A DNA stretch of 58,455 nt, from positions 1 to 58,455 of the forward strand of contig JAJZDI010000020.1 of assembly GCA_021806045.1 (NCBI GenBank), given 5' to 3'. Of the stretch, positions 1 through 8,620 are shown piece by piece (the stretch's first letter is position 1; every line of letters begins with the position of its first letter). The position numbers were made by a program, and so were the translations under genes. The notes beneath the pieces were generated by a model. That model worked only from the letters and a program-made list of their open reading frames with translations. It was not told the DNA's origin and ran no database searches. This DNA is from Actinomycetes bacterium. GTDB taxonomy: Bacteria; Actinomycetota; Acidimicrobiia; Acidimicrobiales; RAAP-2.

Positions 1-1
1 C

Positions 2-406
2 GAGCCCATCGTGGGCATGACTTCCACTCCCGACGGCGGCGGCTACTGGCTGGTGGCCTCCGACGGCGGCATCTTCGCCTTCGGCGACGCCGTCTTCAAG
101 GGCTCCACCGGGGCGCTCACCCTGAACGAGCCCATCGTGGGCATGACTTCCACTCCCGACGGCGGCGGCTACTGGCTGGTGGCCTCCGACGGCGGCATCT
201 TCGCCTTCGGCGACGCCGTCTTCAAGGGCTCCACCGGGGCGCTCACCCTGAACAGGCCCATCGTGGGCATGACTCCCACACCGGACGGCGGTGGCTACTG
301 GCTGGTGGCCTCCGACGGCGGCATCTTCGCCTTCGGCGACGCCGTCTTCAAGGGCTCCACCGGGGCGCTCGCCCTGAACAGGCCCATCGTGGGTATGACC
401 GCGTGA
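2..406 (+). CDS. C-terminal end of a secreted repeat protein (5' end outside window)
   Basis: The reading frame is open from the first bases of the window and stops with TGA at 404-406, so only the last 134 codons are present. They consist of three complete 42-residue repeats and the start of a fourth. Each repeat has the core [19 protein letters not shown] followed by a VFKGSTGA-type segment. Gly/Asp-rich DGGIFxFGDAxFxGS repeats are known from large secreted or surface proteins of actinobacteria and are thought to form beta-propeller-like or adhesive modules. The N-terminal domain that would define the protein's job is not visible. The protein ends abruptly four residues into the next repeat. 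It is convergent with the hydrolase gene, 6 bp away. Confidence 0.85.
   Translation, partial: EPIVGMTSTPDGGGYWLVASDGGIFAFGDAVFKGSTGALTLNEPIVGMTSTPDGGGYWLVASDGGIFAFGDAVFKGSTGALTLNRPIVGMTPTPDGGGYWLVASDGGIFAFGDAVFKGSTGALALNRPIVGMTA
11..406 (+). repeat. 126-bp in-frame tandem repeats
   Basis: Repeat units begin at 11, 137 and 263, with a partial unit at 389. The period is exactly 126 bp (42 codons). The units are nearly identical at the DNA level, with only a few substitutions (for example AACGAG/AACAGG, and TCC/CCC at the start of units). This indicates recent duplication or gene conversion rather than ancient protein repeats. Confidence 0.95.
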
Positions 407-412
407 ACCCGG

Positions 413-1921
413 TCACGGGCAGACCGTTCCCGGACGAGGCACGGCAACCGTGTCGAGGTAGGCGGTGACGATGCTGTCCATGCACGTGTCGCCCGGTCCG
501 TTCAGCAGCCACGTGTGCCCCCAGCCGTCCCACTCGACCAGGTGGCCGGATGACAACTGGTGGGCGAGCTGCACGGCACCCGAGAATGGCGTGTTGGGGT
601 CGCCCTTGTTGCCGACGACCAGGATGGGGGGAGCGCCGGCGGCACGGCCGGCCCGGACCGGGTGGGACGGTCCCGACCACCCGATGCACCCGCCCAGGTT
701 GTAGGTGACGGCCTCGGCCCCCAGCCGCGGGTAGCGCTGTTGGAGCTGGAGGGCCAGCCGGGTGGCGGCCGCCGCTCCGGTCGGGGCCACGGCGTCCTCG
801 CACGTGTAGGACCACAGGGGACCGAGCAGTGACGAGCCGTCGAGGTCGGTGAAGAACCCGAGTGCCATGGACGCCAGCGGGCCGCCGTTCTCGTGGATGG
901 CGGACTCGAGGGCGGCCGGATAGCCGCCGGCGAACCTGGGGACGCTCAGGTAGTAGAGGGTGGCCGTGTCGAGGGTACCCACCGTCACCGGCGGGTTGCC
1001 GGTGCTGCCGGGGAGCGGGTGGGCGGCCAACGAACGGGCCAGGGCGTCCCACGTCGCCGCCGGGTCCGGGCCGAGCGCGCACGAGGGCTGGGCGGCGCAG
1101 GTGGCGAAGAAGTGCGCCAGCGAGGCCTCGAGGGCCGGCGCCTCGGCGGTGGCGTCGGCGGCGAGCGACATGCCGGGGACCACGGCGCCGTCGAGGACCA
1201 TGGCCCGCACATGGGTCGGGTACAGCTGGGCGTAGGCGGCGCCGAGGAGGGTCCCGTAGGAGAGGCCGAGGAAGGTCAGCTTCGCCTGCCCGAGCGCCTG
1301 GCGGATGCGGTCGAGGTCGCGCGCCGCGTCCAGGGTGTCGACGTGGCCGGCCAGCCCGGGGTCGGCGGCAGCACACGAAGCGGCCATCCCCCGGTAGAGA
1401 GCGGCGGCCGGAAGGGTGGCGCCCGCCCTGGCCGGCAGGGGGTCGACGGCGGCCGCAGCGGCAGGCGACGGACCGCACGACAGGCGGCTGCTGGCGCCGG
1501 TTCCCCGCTCGTCGAAGCCGACGATGGCGAAGCGGTCCGTCACCGCCTTCGGGAGCGACCCGGCGATGACCGGCAGCAGTCCGACGCCGCTCTCCCCGGG
1601 CCCACCCGGGTTGAAGACGAGGTCCCCGAGGGGCGCGCCCGGACCCGACGCGGGGATCTCTGCCACGGCCAGCGACAGCGACGGCCCGCCGGGGTGGGCG
1701 TAGTCGACGGGCACGGGGACGGTGCCGCACTGCTCGGTGGTGCTCGCCGGGCACGGGGCCCAGCGGATGGGCGGGGGAGCGGGGACGGGCGGAAGCGAGG
1801 TGGAGGTGGAGGCGACCGTGGCGGTACTCCCGCCGCAGGCCGCGGCCAGGACGGCGGTCACGCCCAACGCGATGAGGACCGGTGCGGACATCCGGCGTCG
1901 GCCGGTGGACGGTGTCGCCAT
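413..1921 (-). CDS. Secreted alpha/beta hydrolase, tripeptidyl-aminopeptidase (TAP-like) family
   Basis: A 502-residue exported serine hydrolase of the S33/TAP-like family, whose members release N-terminal peptides or hydrolyse esters outside the cell. The N-terminus is basic, then hydrophobic, ending in VLAAACGG with Cys29, so it is probably a lipoprotein, although the lipobox is imperfect. The oxyanion region NPGGPG is at about 104-109, FDERGTG follows, and the nucleophile elbow GLSYG places the catalytic Ser at 221. The C-terminal TAP-like region carries VVGNKGDPNTP (acid) and WGHTW (His). The start at 1921 was chosen because ATG there precedes the signal sequence and lies 6 nt from a TACGCT -10 box. 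A longer frame exists upstream but would place basic low-complexity sequence before the signal. The true substrate is unknown. Confidence 0.88.
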   Translation of the reverse strand: MATPSTGRRRMSAPVLIALGVTAVLAAACGGSTATVASTSTSLPPVPAPPPIRWAPCPASTTEQCGTVPVPVDYAHPGGPSLSLAVAEIPASGPGAPLGDLVFNPGGPGESGVGLLPVIAGSLPKAVTDRFAIVGFDERGTGASSRLSCGPSPAAAAAVDPLPARAGATLPAAALYRGMAASCAAADPGLAGHVDTLDAARDLDRIRQALGQAKLTFLGLSYGTLLGAAYAQLYPTHVRAMVLDGAVVPGMSLAADATAEAPALEASLAHFFATCAAQPSCALGPDPAATWDALARSLAAHPLPGSTGNPPVTVGTLDTATLYYLSVPRFAGGYPAALESAIHENGGPLASMALGFFTDLDGSSLLGPLWSYTCEDAVAPTGAAAATRLALQLQQRYPRLGAEAVTYNLGGCIGWSGPSHPVRAGRAAGAPPILVVGNKGDPNTPFSGAVQLAHQLSSGHLVEWDGWGHTWLLNGPGDTCMDSIVTAYLDTVAVPRPGTVCP

Positions 1922-1927
1922 CGGGCG

Positions 1928-1933
1928 AGCGTA
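1928..1933 (-). promoter_or_regulatory. -10 box of leaderless hydrolase gene
   Basis: On the minus strand TACGCT is followed by 6 nt and then the ATG at 1921. This is the leaderless arrangement that recurs in this window. Confidence 0.5.
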
Positions 1934-2086
1934 CCGTCGGCGGCGGGCCGGGAGCCGACCGGGGTGCGACGGACGTGACCGAGGCCGGAGGCGCCAGCAG
2001 GCCCGTGCGTCCGCACGGGCCTGCTGGACCACCTCGGGCGGGGAAGGGGTGCGCCCACCCTGCCCCCGCCTGACGCCGCAACTCCC

Positions 2087-3910
2087 TCAGCTGCGGCGGC
2101 CTCGCTCGCCCATCTGGTCGGGGCGCAGGACCGCACCCGTCGAAGGGTTCACGAACAGGGTCCGCACCGGCTGTTGGGTGAAGCGGAACATGGCGTCGAT
2201 GGAACCGGCGGTGGCGTCGGCGCTGCCGTTGCCGAGCCGGGTCCCACCCAACCAGTTGTCCTCGATGAACTGGATGATCGAGGACTGGGTGGTGAACGTG
2301 TGGTCGACGAAGTTCCGCTTGGCGTAGGGGGAGATGACCATGAGCGGGATCCGGGGGCCGACGCCGCAGCGAGCCTGCTCGGGTGTCCCGTTCGACGTCG
2401 TCGGCACCGACGCCAGCGACGTGCCGCAGCTACCCGTTCCCGACAGCGAGTCGAGGGTGGTCTGGGACTGCGACGTGATCGGGCCCAGCTGGTGGTCGTA
2501 CCAGCCGTCGGAGTCGTCGTAGTTGATGATGACCGCCGTGGACCGCCAGGAGGGGAGCTGCTCGAGCCGGTTGATGGTCGAGGCCACGAAGCGCTGCTCG
2601 TCCAGCGGGTCGGAGTAGCCAGCGTGGGCGTCCTGGTAGGCGGGCGCCTTCAGGTAGGACACGGCAGGCAGATTGCCCGAGGTGGCCGCAGCCCAGAAGT
2701 CGGCCATCCCGTACTGGTGGTTGGCCTGGTCGGTGCGGCCGATGGCCGCCACCGATGTGGGCGGCAGGTGCTGCGGGTTCGCCGTCGACGCGTAGTACTG
2801 GAACGGATCGTGGTGGGGGATGTAGTCGGTGACGGTGGCGCCCCCGATGTTCGTGTGCGACTCGGCGCACAGCTGCGCCGGCGAGGGCGGCGTGCCCCGG
2901 CCGGGCACGTAGCCGTCCTCGAAGCCCCCCTGGAACCAGCCCCAGGTGACGCCGGCATTCGTGAGCAGGTCACCGATGTTGGTGCCGCCCATGGCCATGG
3001 TGGTCGCCGGCGAGTTGCCGTCCCCTCCCTGGGCCTTGGCCGCGTAGGAGCACGCGTCGTAGTACGGGTCGGTGTCGCTGATGTCGGTTGCCGGCCCGAC
3101 CCCGGGCGCACCTGCTGCCGGCGCCGACGCCGCCGTGAGCGTGGTCGCGGTCGTCCCGGCCGGGAAGGAGCAGTTCACCGGGGTGCCCGACGGCCAGTAG
3201 GTGGCCCACGACGGCCCGCACTCGACGCCGTAGGTGTTGCCGCTGGTCACGTTGAGCGCCCCCGGGGTGGAGGGCCCGACGTTCGTGCCGAAGGAGTTGT
3301 CGTCCATGGCGAAGTGCTGGGCGTAGTTCCACAGTGCCGTCACCGTGTTGCCGTCGAAGTAGTCGAGCACGGCCTTGTTGGCGGCGGGGTCCTGGGAGGC
3401 GGTCACCGGCGCCGTGTTGCCCACCTTGGCCAGGCACTGGGCCAGGCTGGCCCCGCCACCGGTGGCGGTGACGAAGTTGTCCATGAGCCCGTGGTCGAAC
3501 GCCTGCTGCTCCGCCGCGTAGCCGTGGTTCTGATCGCAGGTGAGCGCCTGGGCGGGATCGAGCCGCTGCGGGTTGGCACCGTTCGGATTGGCAGTGAGCA
3601 GCGAACCGGTGAGCCCGTTCACCGTGGGAGTCCCCGGTGCCGGCTGGAACGGGGTACCGCCGGTGTTGGCGGCATACGGGTAGGTGGCGAAGTAGTGGTC
3701 GAAGGAGACGTTCTCCCCGAAGATCACCACCAGGTGCTTGATCGGTGTGGCCGTGGTGAGGGCGCCGGCCGGATCGCCCGGGGCGCCGGTGGGGAAGGAG
3801 TCGGAGTGGGCGATGCCGGGCACGATGGCCGTGACACCGGCGGTAGCCAGTGCTGCGATCGCCAGCGCCGCTCCACTGCGCCGGAGGCGCCGGGAGTGCC
3901 GAGGAAGCAT
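2087..3910 (-). CDS. Secreted phosphoesterase (phospholipase C / acid phosphatase family)
   Basis: A 607-residue exported phosphoesterase of the family that includes non-haemolytic phospholipases C and AcpA-type acid phosphatases (Pfam Phosphoesterase). After a twin-basic N-terminus (RHSRRLRR) there is a hydrophobic signal segment ending near IAHSDS. The family signature begins with HLVVIFGENVSFDHYF, whose Glu-Asn and Asp-His residues bind the metal. Further expected motifs are DNSFGTNVGPSTPG, INYDDSDGWYDHQ and GVGPRIPLMVISPYAK with VDHTF. The ATG at 3910 is preceded by AAAGGA at good spacing. Upstream in-frame codons have no ribosome site and would precede the signal. The product probably hydrolyses phospholipids or organic phosphate outside the cell. 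It is divergent from the aldo/keto reductase. Confidence 0.9.
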   Translation of the reverse strand: MLPRHSRRLRRSGAALAIAALATAGVTAIVPGIAHSDSFPTGAPGDPAGALTTATPIKHLVVIFGENVSFDHYFATYPYAANTGGTPFQPAPGTPTVNGLTGSLLTANPNGANPQRLDPAQALTCDQNHGYAAEQQAFDHGLMDNFVTATGGGASLAQCLAKVGNTAPVTASQDPAANKAVLDYFDGNTVTALWNYAQHFAMDDNSFGTNVGPSTPGALNVTSGNTYGVECGPSWATYWPSGTPVNCSFPAGTTATTLTAASAPAAGAPGVGPATDISDTDPYYDACSYAAKAQGGDGNSPATTMAMGGTNIGDLLTNAGVTWGWFQGGFEDGYVPGRGTPPSPAQLCAESHTNIGGATVTDYIPHHDPFQYYASTANPQHLPPTSVAAIGRTDQANHQYGMADFWAAATSGNLPAVSYLKAPAYQDAHAGYSDPLDEQRFVASTINRLEQLPSWRSTAVIINYDDSDGWYDHQLGPITSQSQTTLDSLSGTGSCGTSLASVPTTSNGTPEQARCGVGPRIPLMVISPYAKRNFVDHTFTTQSSIIQFIEDNWLGGTRLGNGSADATAGSIDAMFRFTQQPVRTLFVNPSTGAVLRPDQMGERGRRS

Positions 3911-4121
3911 GGGCAGGTTCCTTTCGTCTGAGCCCCTCGCGGTCGCCGTCACCGTCGCGCCGCCAGGTGACACGGCTCCCACCGGTTCGGCGCGACGGGA
4001 TGAACTCTCGGGGAACGTTCGCTTCGCATCGAGGATCGGATGTTCGCCGCGGGCGGCCCGCCATACGTGCCCTCCCCGCCGGTCACGGTTCGCCATTTGC
4101 GGCCGGCGGCAGGGTCGGGGC

Positions 4122-4127
4122 TACCGT
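4122..4127 (+). promoter_or_regulatory. -10 box of leaderless aldo/keto reductase gene
   Basis: TACCGT is followed by 6 nt and then ATG at 4134. There is no Shine-Dalgarno sequence in between, so the transcript is probably leaderless. Confidence 0.5.
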
Positions 4128-4133
4128 GCGTGC

Positions 4134-5000
4134 ATGGAGGAGCGACGCCTTGGCCGGACCGGGCACCGGTCGTCCGTGGTCATCCTCGGAGGCGCCGCGT
4201 TCTGGGACGCCACGCCTGACGCCACGGCCGAGGCGGTCGACGCGGCCCTGGCCGCCGGGGTGAACCACCTCGATGTCGCCCCCCAGTACGGCCGGGCGGA
4301 AGCGCTCCTCGGACCGGCGATCGGGCCGGTGCGCGACCGGCTGTTCGTGGCGTGCAAGACGTTGCGCCATAACCCGGACGGCGTGCGGGCGCAGCTCGAG
4401 GAGTCGCTGCGCCGGCTGCACTGCGACTCGTTCGACCTCTACCAGATGCACGCGGTGACCGACGTCGAGGAGCTGGACCGCAGGGGCGGTGCCATCGAGG
4501 CCATCCTGGCCGCCCGCGACGAGGGGCTGTGCACGTGGGTGGGCATCACCGGGCACGAGCTCACCGCGCCGGCCGCCCACCTCGAAGCCCTGCGGCGCTA
4601 CGACCTCGACACCGTCATGTTCCCGGTGAACCCCCGCCTGTGGTCGGAGCCCGGCTACCGGGCCGACGCCGAGGCGCTCCTCGACGAGGCGGCCCGGCGT
4701 GACGTCGGCGTCATGGCCATCAAGGCGGGAGCGGCCCGGCCCTGGGGCTCACGGACCCCGACCGCGTCCACCTGGTACGAGCCCTACACCGGCCCGGGGG
4801 ACCTGGCCCGGGGGCTGCGCTTCGCCCTGTCGACCCCCGGGGTGGCGGCGTGCTGCTCCCCCGGTGACCTGGGTGTGTTGCGGACGGTCCTCGACCTGGC
4901 CGGGTCGCTTTCGCCCATGAGCCCCGCCGAGCGCGACGCAGCCGTGGCCGAGGTGGCGGGGGAGACGTTGATCTTCCCCATGCCGGGAGCCGAGCAGTGA
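4134..5000 (+). CDS. Aldo/keto reductase
   Basis: A 288-residue NAD(P)H-dependent oxidoreductase with the TIM-barrel aldo/keto reductase fold. The catalytic tetrad is recognisable: Asp47 and Tyr52 in LDVAPQYG, Lys75 in ACKTL and His106 in YQMHAV. The N-terminus MEERRLGRTG is typical of the family. The gene begins at a leaderless-type ATG. Its TGA overlaps the GTG of the next gene (GTGA), so the two are co-transcribed and translationally coupled. The neighbour is a carboxyltransferase, but no common pathway is obvious, and the carbonyl substrate cannot be named. Confidence 0.88.
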   Translation: MEERRLGRTGHRSSVVILGGAAFWDATPDATAEAVDAALAAGVNHLDVAPQYGRAEALLGPAIGPVRDRLFVACKTLRHNPDGVRAQLEESLRRLHCDSFDLYQMHAVTDVEELDRRGGAIEAILAARDEGLCTWVGITGHELTAPAAHLEALRRYDLDTVMFPVNPRLWSEPGYRADAEALLDEAARRDVGVMAIKAGAARPWGSRTPTASTWYEPYTGPGDLARGLRFALSTPGVAACCSPGDLGVLRTVLDLAGSLSPMSPAERDAAVAEVAGETLIFPMPGAEQ

Positions 5001-6964
5001 GCGGACCGCCCGGACCTGACCCCACCGGGGGGCCACGTCCCGTCGCCGCCACCGCGCCCTTCGCCGGCATGGTCGTGGCGCTCACCGTCGAGCTGGGTGC
5101 CACCGTGGCCGAAGGGGTGCCGGTGGCCGTGCTCGAGTCGATGAAGATGGAGCACCCGGTGACCTCGCCCGCCGCCGGCGAGGTGACCGAGATTCGTGTC
5201 GCCCCCGGCGAGGCGGTGGACGAGGGTGCCGTACTCGTCGTGGTGCGCCCGGTACCGGCCGGATCGATCGGCGGTGCCCCGGCGGCGCCCGCAGACGTAG
5301 CCGCCGGAGGCGCCGGGACCAGCGCCACCGAGCCGCGCGCCGCCGAGCCGCGCGCCGCCGGAATGGCGGGCGAGGCCGTCGCCGGCGAGGGGACCCGGGA
5401 GCCGGGCGCTATCCGCCCCGACCTGGCCGAGGTGCTCGACCGCCAGGCACGGATCCTCGACCCCGCCCGGCCCGAGGCGGTGGCCCGCAGGCACGGGGCC
5501 GGGCGCCGGACGGCCCGGGAGAACGTGGACGACCTCGTCGATGCGGGCACCTACGTCGAGTACGGCGGGCTGGTGATCGCCGCCCAGCGGGCACGGCGCA
5601 GCGAGGAGGAGCTCATCGCCCGCACGCCGGCGGACGGGCTGGTGGCGGGGATCGGCACGGTGAACGGTGAGGCGTTCGGCGACCGGGGGGCGTGCGCCGT
5701 CCTCTCCTACGACTACACGGTGCTGGCCGGTACCCAGGGCCAGCTCAACCACCGCAAGAAGGACCGGCTCTTCGAGCTGATCGAGCGGATGCGCCTGCCC
5801 ACCGTCCTGTTCGCCGAGGGAGGCGGGGGCCGGCCGGGGGACACGGACTTCCGGGTCCTCACCGGCCTCGACTGCCTGGCCTTCGCGCTGTTCGGCGGCC
5901 TCTCCGGCACGGTCCCCCTGGTGGGGATCGCGTCGGGCTTCTGCTTCGCCGGCAACGCCGCGCTGCTCGGGTGCTGCGACGTCGTCATCGCCACCGAGGG
6001 GAGCTCGATCGGCATGGGCGGGCCGGCCATGATCGAGGGGGGCGGGCTCGGCGTCCACCGTCCCGAGGACGTGGGTCCCGTCGACGTGCAGGCGGCAAAC
6101 GGCGTGGTGGACGTGGTGGTGGCGGACGACGCCGCTGCGGTGGCCGCCGCACGGCAGTACCTGTCGTACTTCCAGGGGCCGGTGGGGGAGTGGGAATGCG
6201 CCGACCAGGAGGCGCTGCGTGACTGCGTGCCGGAGAACCGCCGGCGGGTCTACGACGTGCGCCGCGTCGTCGACCTGATGGCCGACACCGGATCGGTCTT
6301 CGAGCTGCGCCGGGGGTTCGCCCCGGCGATGGTCACCGCGTTGGCCCGCCTGGAGGGGATGCCGGTCGGTGTGGTGGCCAACGACCCGGGCCACCTGGGG
6401 GGCGCCATCGACGCCGACGCGTCGGACAAGGCGGCCCGGTTCCTCCAGCTGTGCGAGGCCCACGGCCTGCCCGTCGTGTTCCTGTGCGACACCCCCGGGT
6501 TCATGGTGGGACCGGACTCCGAGCGGGCCGGTGCCGTCCGCCACTGCAGCCGCCTGTTCGTCACGGGCGCCAGCCTCACCGTCCCGTTCGCCACCGTCAT
6601 CCTCCGCAAGGGTTACGGGCTCGGGGCCCAGGCGATGGCCGGGGGGAGCTTCCGCTCCCCGCTCTTCACGGTGGCCTGGCCCACCGGCGAGCTGGGCGGC
6701 ATGGGGCTCGAAGGGGCCGTGCGGCTCGGGTTCCGCCGGGAGCTCGAGGCGATCGCCGATCCGGCCGAGCGGGATGCCGTGTTCGAGCAGATGGTTGAGG
6801 CCGCCTACCAGCACGGCAAGGCGCTGGAGGTGGCGACCGCCTTCGAGATCGACGACGTGATCGACCCGGCCACGACCCGTGGCCGGCTGGTCGCCACCTT
6901 CCGTGCCGCGATGGCCCGGGCGGGCGGCCCCCGCACTGGGCGCCCCTTCGTCGACACCTGGTAG
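4997..6964 (+). CDS. Biotinyl carrier domain fused to acyl-CoA carboxyltransferase
   Basis: A 655-residue fusion. Residues about 15-85 form a biotin carboxyl carrier domain with the ESMKMEH motif, and Lys50 is the residue that would be biotinylated. A 50-residue Ala/Gly/Glu linker follows, then a carboxyltransferase domain (about 130-650) of the acetyl/propionyl-CoA carboxylase beta type. Its glycine-rich oxyanion regions are visible (FALFGGLSGTVPLVGIASG in the N-half; VVFLCDTPGFMVGP and YGLGAQAMAGG in the C-half). The enzyme would move CO2 from carboxybiotin to an acyl-CoA. A biotin carboxylase is needed in trans and is not encoded nearby. In most actinobacteria the carrier is fused to the biotin carboxylase instead, or all three are in one long chain. 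The start is the GTG overlapping the preceding stop. Confidence 0.88.
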   Translation: MSGPPGPDPTGGPRPVAATAPFAGMVVALTVELGATVAEGVPVAVLESMKMEHPVTSPAAGEVTEIRVAPGEAVDEGAVLVVVRPVPAGSIGGAPAAPADVAAGGAGTSATEPRAAEPRAAGMAGEAVAGEGTREPGAIRPDLAEVLDRQARILDPARPEAVARRHGAGRRTARENVDDLVDAGTYVEYGGLVIAAQRARRSEEELIARTPADGLVAGIGTVNGEAFGDRGACAVLSYDYTVLAGTQGQLNHRKKDRLFELIERMRLPTVLFAEGGGGRPGDTDFRVLTGLDCLAFALFGGLSGTVPLVGIASGFCFAGNAALLGCCDVVIATEGSSIGMGGPAMIEGGGLGVHRPEDVGPVDVQAANGVVDVVVADDAAAVAAARQYLSYFQGPVGEWECADQEALRDCVPENRRRVYDVRRVVDLMADTGSVFELRRGFAPAMVTALARLEGMPVGVVANDPGHLGGAIDADASDKAARFLQLCEAHGLPVVFLCDTPGFMVGPDSERAGAVRHCSRLFVTGASLTVPFATVILRKGYGLGAQAMAGGSFRSPLFTVAWPTGELGGMGLEGAVRLGFRRELEAIADPAERDAVFEQMVEAAYQHGKALEVATAFEIDDVIDPATTRGRLVATFRAAMARAGGPRTGRPFVDTW

Positions 6965-7052
6965 CAGCGCGGATCAGCCGGCGCCGGCGTCGGTGTCGCC
7001 GGGAGGGCGACCACCTCCGCCCCGTCGCTGGCAGCCCCGGCAGGTGGTCCGG

Positions 7053-8477
7053 TCAGGCCACCCCGGTAGCTGCCGCCCCACCGCCGTGGTGCTCGGGCTC
7101 GAGCAGGGCGGCCAGTGGTTCGGCGGTGGCGAGGGCCCGCTTCGAGGTGGACGCGATGCCGAGGATGATGACCCCTGCACTGCAGGCGGCCACGATCCAC
7201 CAGCCGGCGTGGCTGGCCTGGGCCAGGCCGGTGGCGATGGGCCCGTGCAGGTTGGAGGTGGCGGCGGCGCCGACGACGGCCACCCCCAGGGACTGGCCGA
7301 CCTGGCGGCTGGTGGAGGCGACGCCGGCGGCCACACCGGCCTGCGAGGGGGGCATGCCGGACACGGCGGTGTTGGTGATGGGCGGGTTGACCAGCCCGAA
7401 CCCGAGGCCGAAGACGAGGTAGGCCACGATCAGGAGGGTGACGGACGTGGTGGTGGCCAGCCCGGTGAGCACCAGGCTCGAGACGGTGAGCGCCGCCCCG
7501 GCGACCACCAGGGGCAGGCGGGTGCCCCGCCGCCCGACCATCCACCCCGAAAGGGGGGCCATGACGATCGTCATCCCGGCGATGGGCAGGGTGAGGAGGC
7601 CGGCGGCGAGTGCGGAGCGGCCCTGCACCTGTTGGAGGTAGAGGGTGTTGAGGAACAGGAACCCGGAGAAGCCGGCGAAGGCCAGGAGCGCGGTGAGGGT
7701 GGCACCGGTGAATGGAACGGAACGGAAGAACCGGAGCTCGATGAGGGGCTCCTCCCGGCGTGGCTCGTAGAGGAGGAGGGCGACCAGCGCCACCGCGGCG
7801 GTCACGAACAGCGCCACGATCTCCGGTGAGCTCCACCCCCGCCCGGGCCCCTCGATGATGGCGAAGGTCACCGAGGCGAGGACGACGATGACGAGGAACT
7901 GACCGACGGGGTCCACCCGCCTGGCGTGGTCGGCCCGCGACTCGGGCACGAACCGCGCGGCCAGCACGATGGCGGCGATGCCGATAGGCACGTTCACCCA
8001 GAAGATCGACCGCCAGCCGACGCTCTGGACCAGCGCCCCGCCCACCACCGGCCCGAGCCCCAGGCTGATCCCCACCACCGCGCCCCAGATCCCGATGGCC
8101 TGGGCACGCTCGCGGGGGTCGGTGAAGACGTTGCGGATGATCGACATGGCCACCGGGTTCAGCATCGAGCCGCCCACGGCCTGGAGCATGCGGAACGCCA
8201 CCAGCCATCCGAGGCCGGGGGCGAGCCCGCAGGCGGCGGAGCCGACCGAGAAGATCACCAGCCCGGTCTGGAAGGTGCGCCGCCGTCCCAACCGGTCGCC
8301 CATCGACCCCGACAGCATCAGCAGGCTGGCCAGCACCATCACGTAGGCGTCGACCGTCCACTGCAGGCCGGAGATGGAGGCGTGGAGGTCGTGGCCGATC
8401 GACGGGAGAGCCACGTTCACGATGGTGTTGTCCATGCCCACGATGAGCAGGCTCATGCAGCAGACGGCCAGGATCAC
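7053..8477 (-). CDS. MFS drug exporter, DHA2 (EmrB/QacA) family
   Basis: A 474-residue polytopic protein with about 14 hydrophobic segments. The DHA2 signature MDNTIVNVALPSI lies in the first helix, with LQWTVDAYVM in helix 2 and GDRLGRRR as the conserved loop 2-3 motif. It would export hydrophobic or cationic compounds with proton antiport. The only start codon in the frame after an upstream TAA is the GTG at 8477, which leaves almost no cytoplasmic N-tail before helix 1. A non-canonical start in the Ala/Arg-rich sequence just upstream is possible. No regulator is adjacent. It is distinct from the second DHA2 transporter at 17285-18940. Confidence 0.88.
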   Translation of the reverse strand: MILAVCCMSLLIVGMDNTIVNVALPSIGHDLHASISGLQWTVDAYVMVLASLLMLSGSMGDRLGRRRTFQTGLVIFSVGSAACGLAPGLGWLVAFRMLQAVGGSMLNPVAMSIIRNVFTDPRERAQAIGIWGAVVGISLGLGPVVGGALVQSVGWRSIFWVNVPIGIAAIVLAARFVPESRADHARRVDPVGQFLVIVVLASVTFAIIEGPGRGWSSPEIVALFVTAAVALVALLLYEPRREEPLIELRFFRSVPFTGATLTALLAFAGFSGFLFLNTLYLQQVQGRSALAAGLLTLPIAGMTIVMAPLSGWMVGRRGTRLPLVVAGAALTVSSLVLTGLATTTSVTLLIVAYLVFGLGFGLVNPPITNTAVSGMPPSQAGVAAGVASTSRQVGQSLGVAVVGAAATSNLHGPIATGLAQASHAGWWIVAACSAGVIILGIASTSKRALATAEPLAALLEPEHHGGGAAATGVA

Positions 8478-8620
8478 GATCCGTCGGCGCCGGTCGAGCG
8501 CGGGCGCCGCGCCGGCCGGTGTGGCGGCGGGAACGTGCGGGCGGGAGGGGGTCAGGCGGCCGATGGGGTGAGCTTAGGGGTGGGACCGGAGGGCACTGCC
8601 ACGGGCCGAGGCGGCCGTGG

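Noticed and set aside
4784-6814. A 676-codon minus-strand open frame opposite the carboxyltransferase
   Set aside because: It is antisense to a clear biotinyl/carboxyltransferase gene; the product is His/Gly/Val-rich without motifs.
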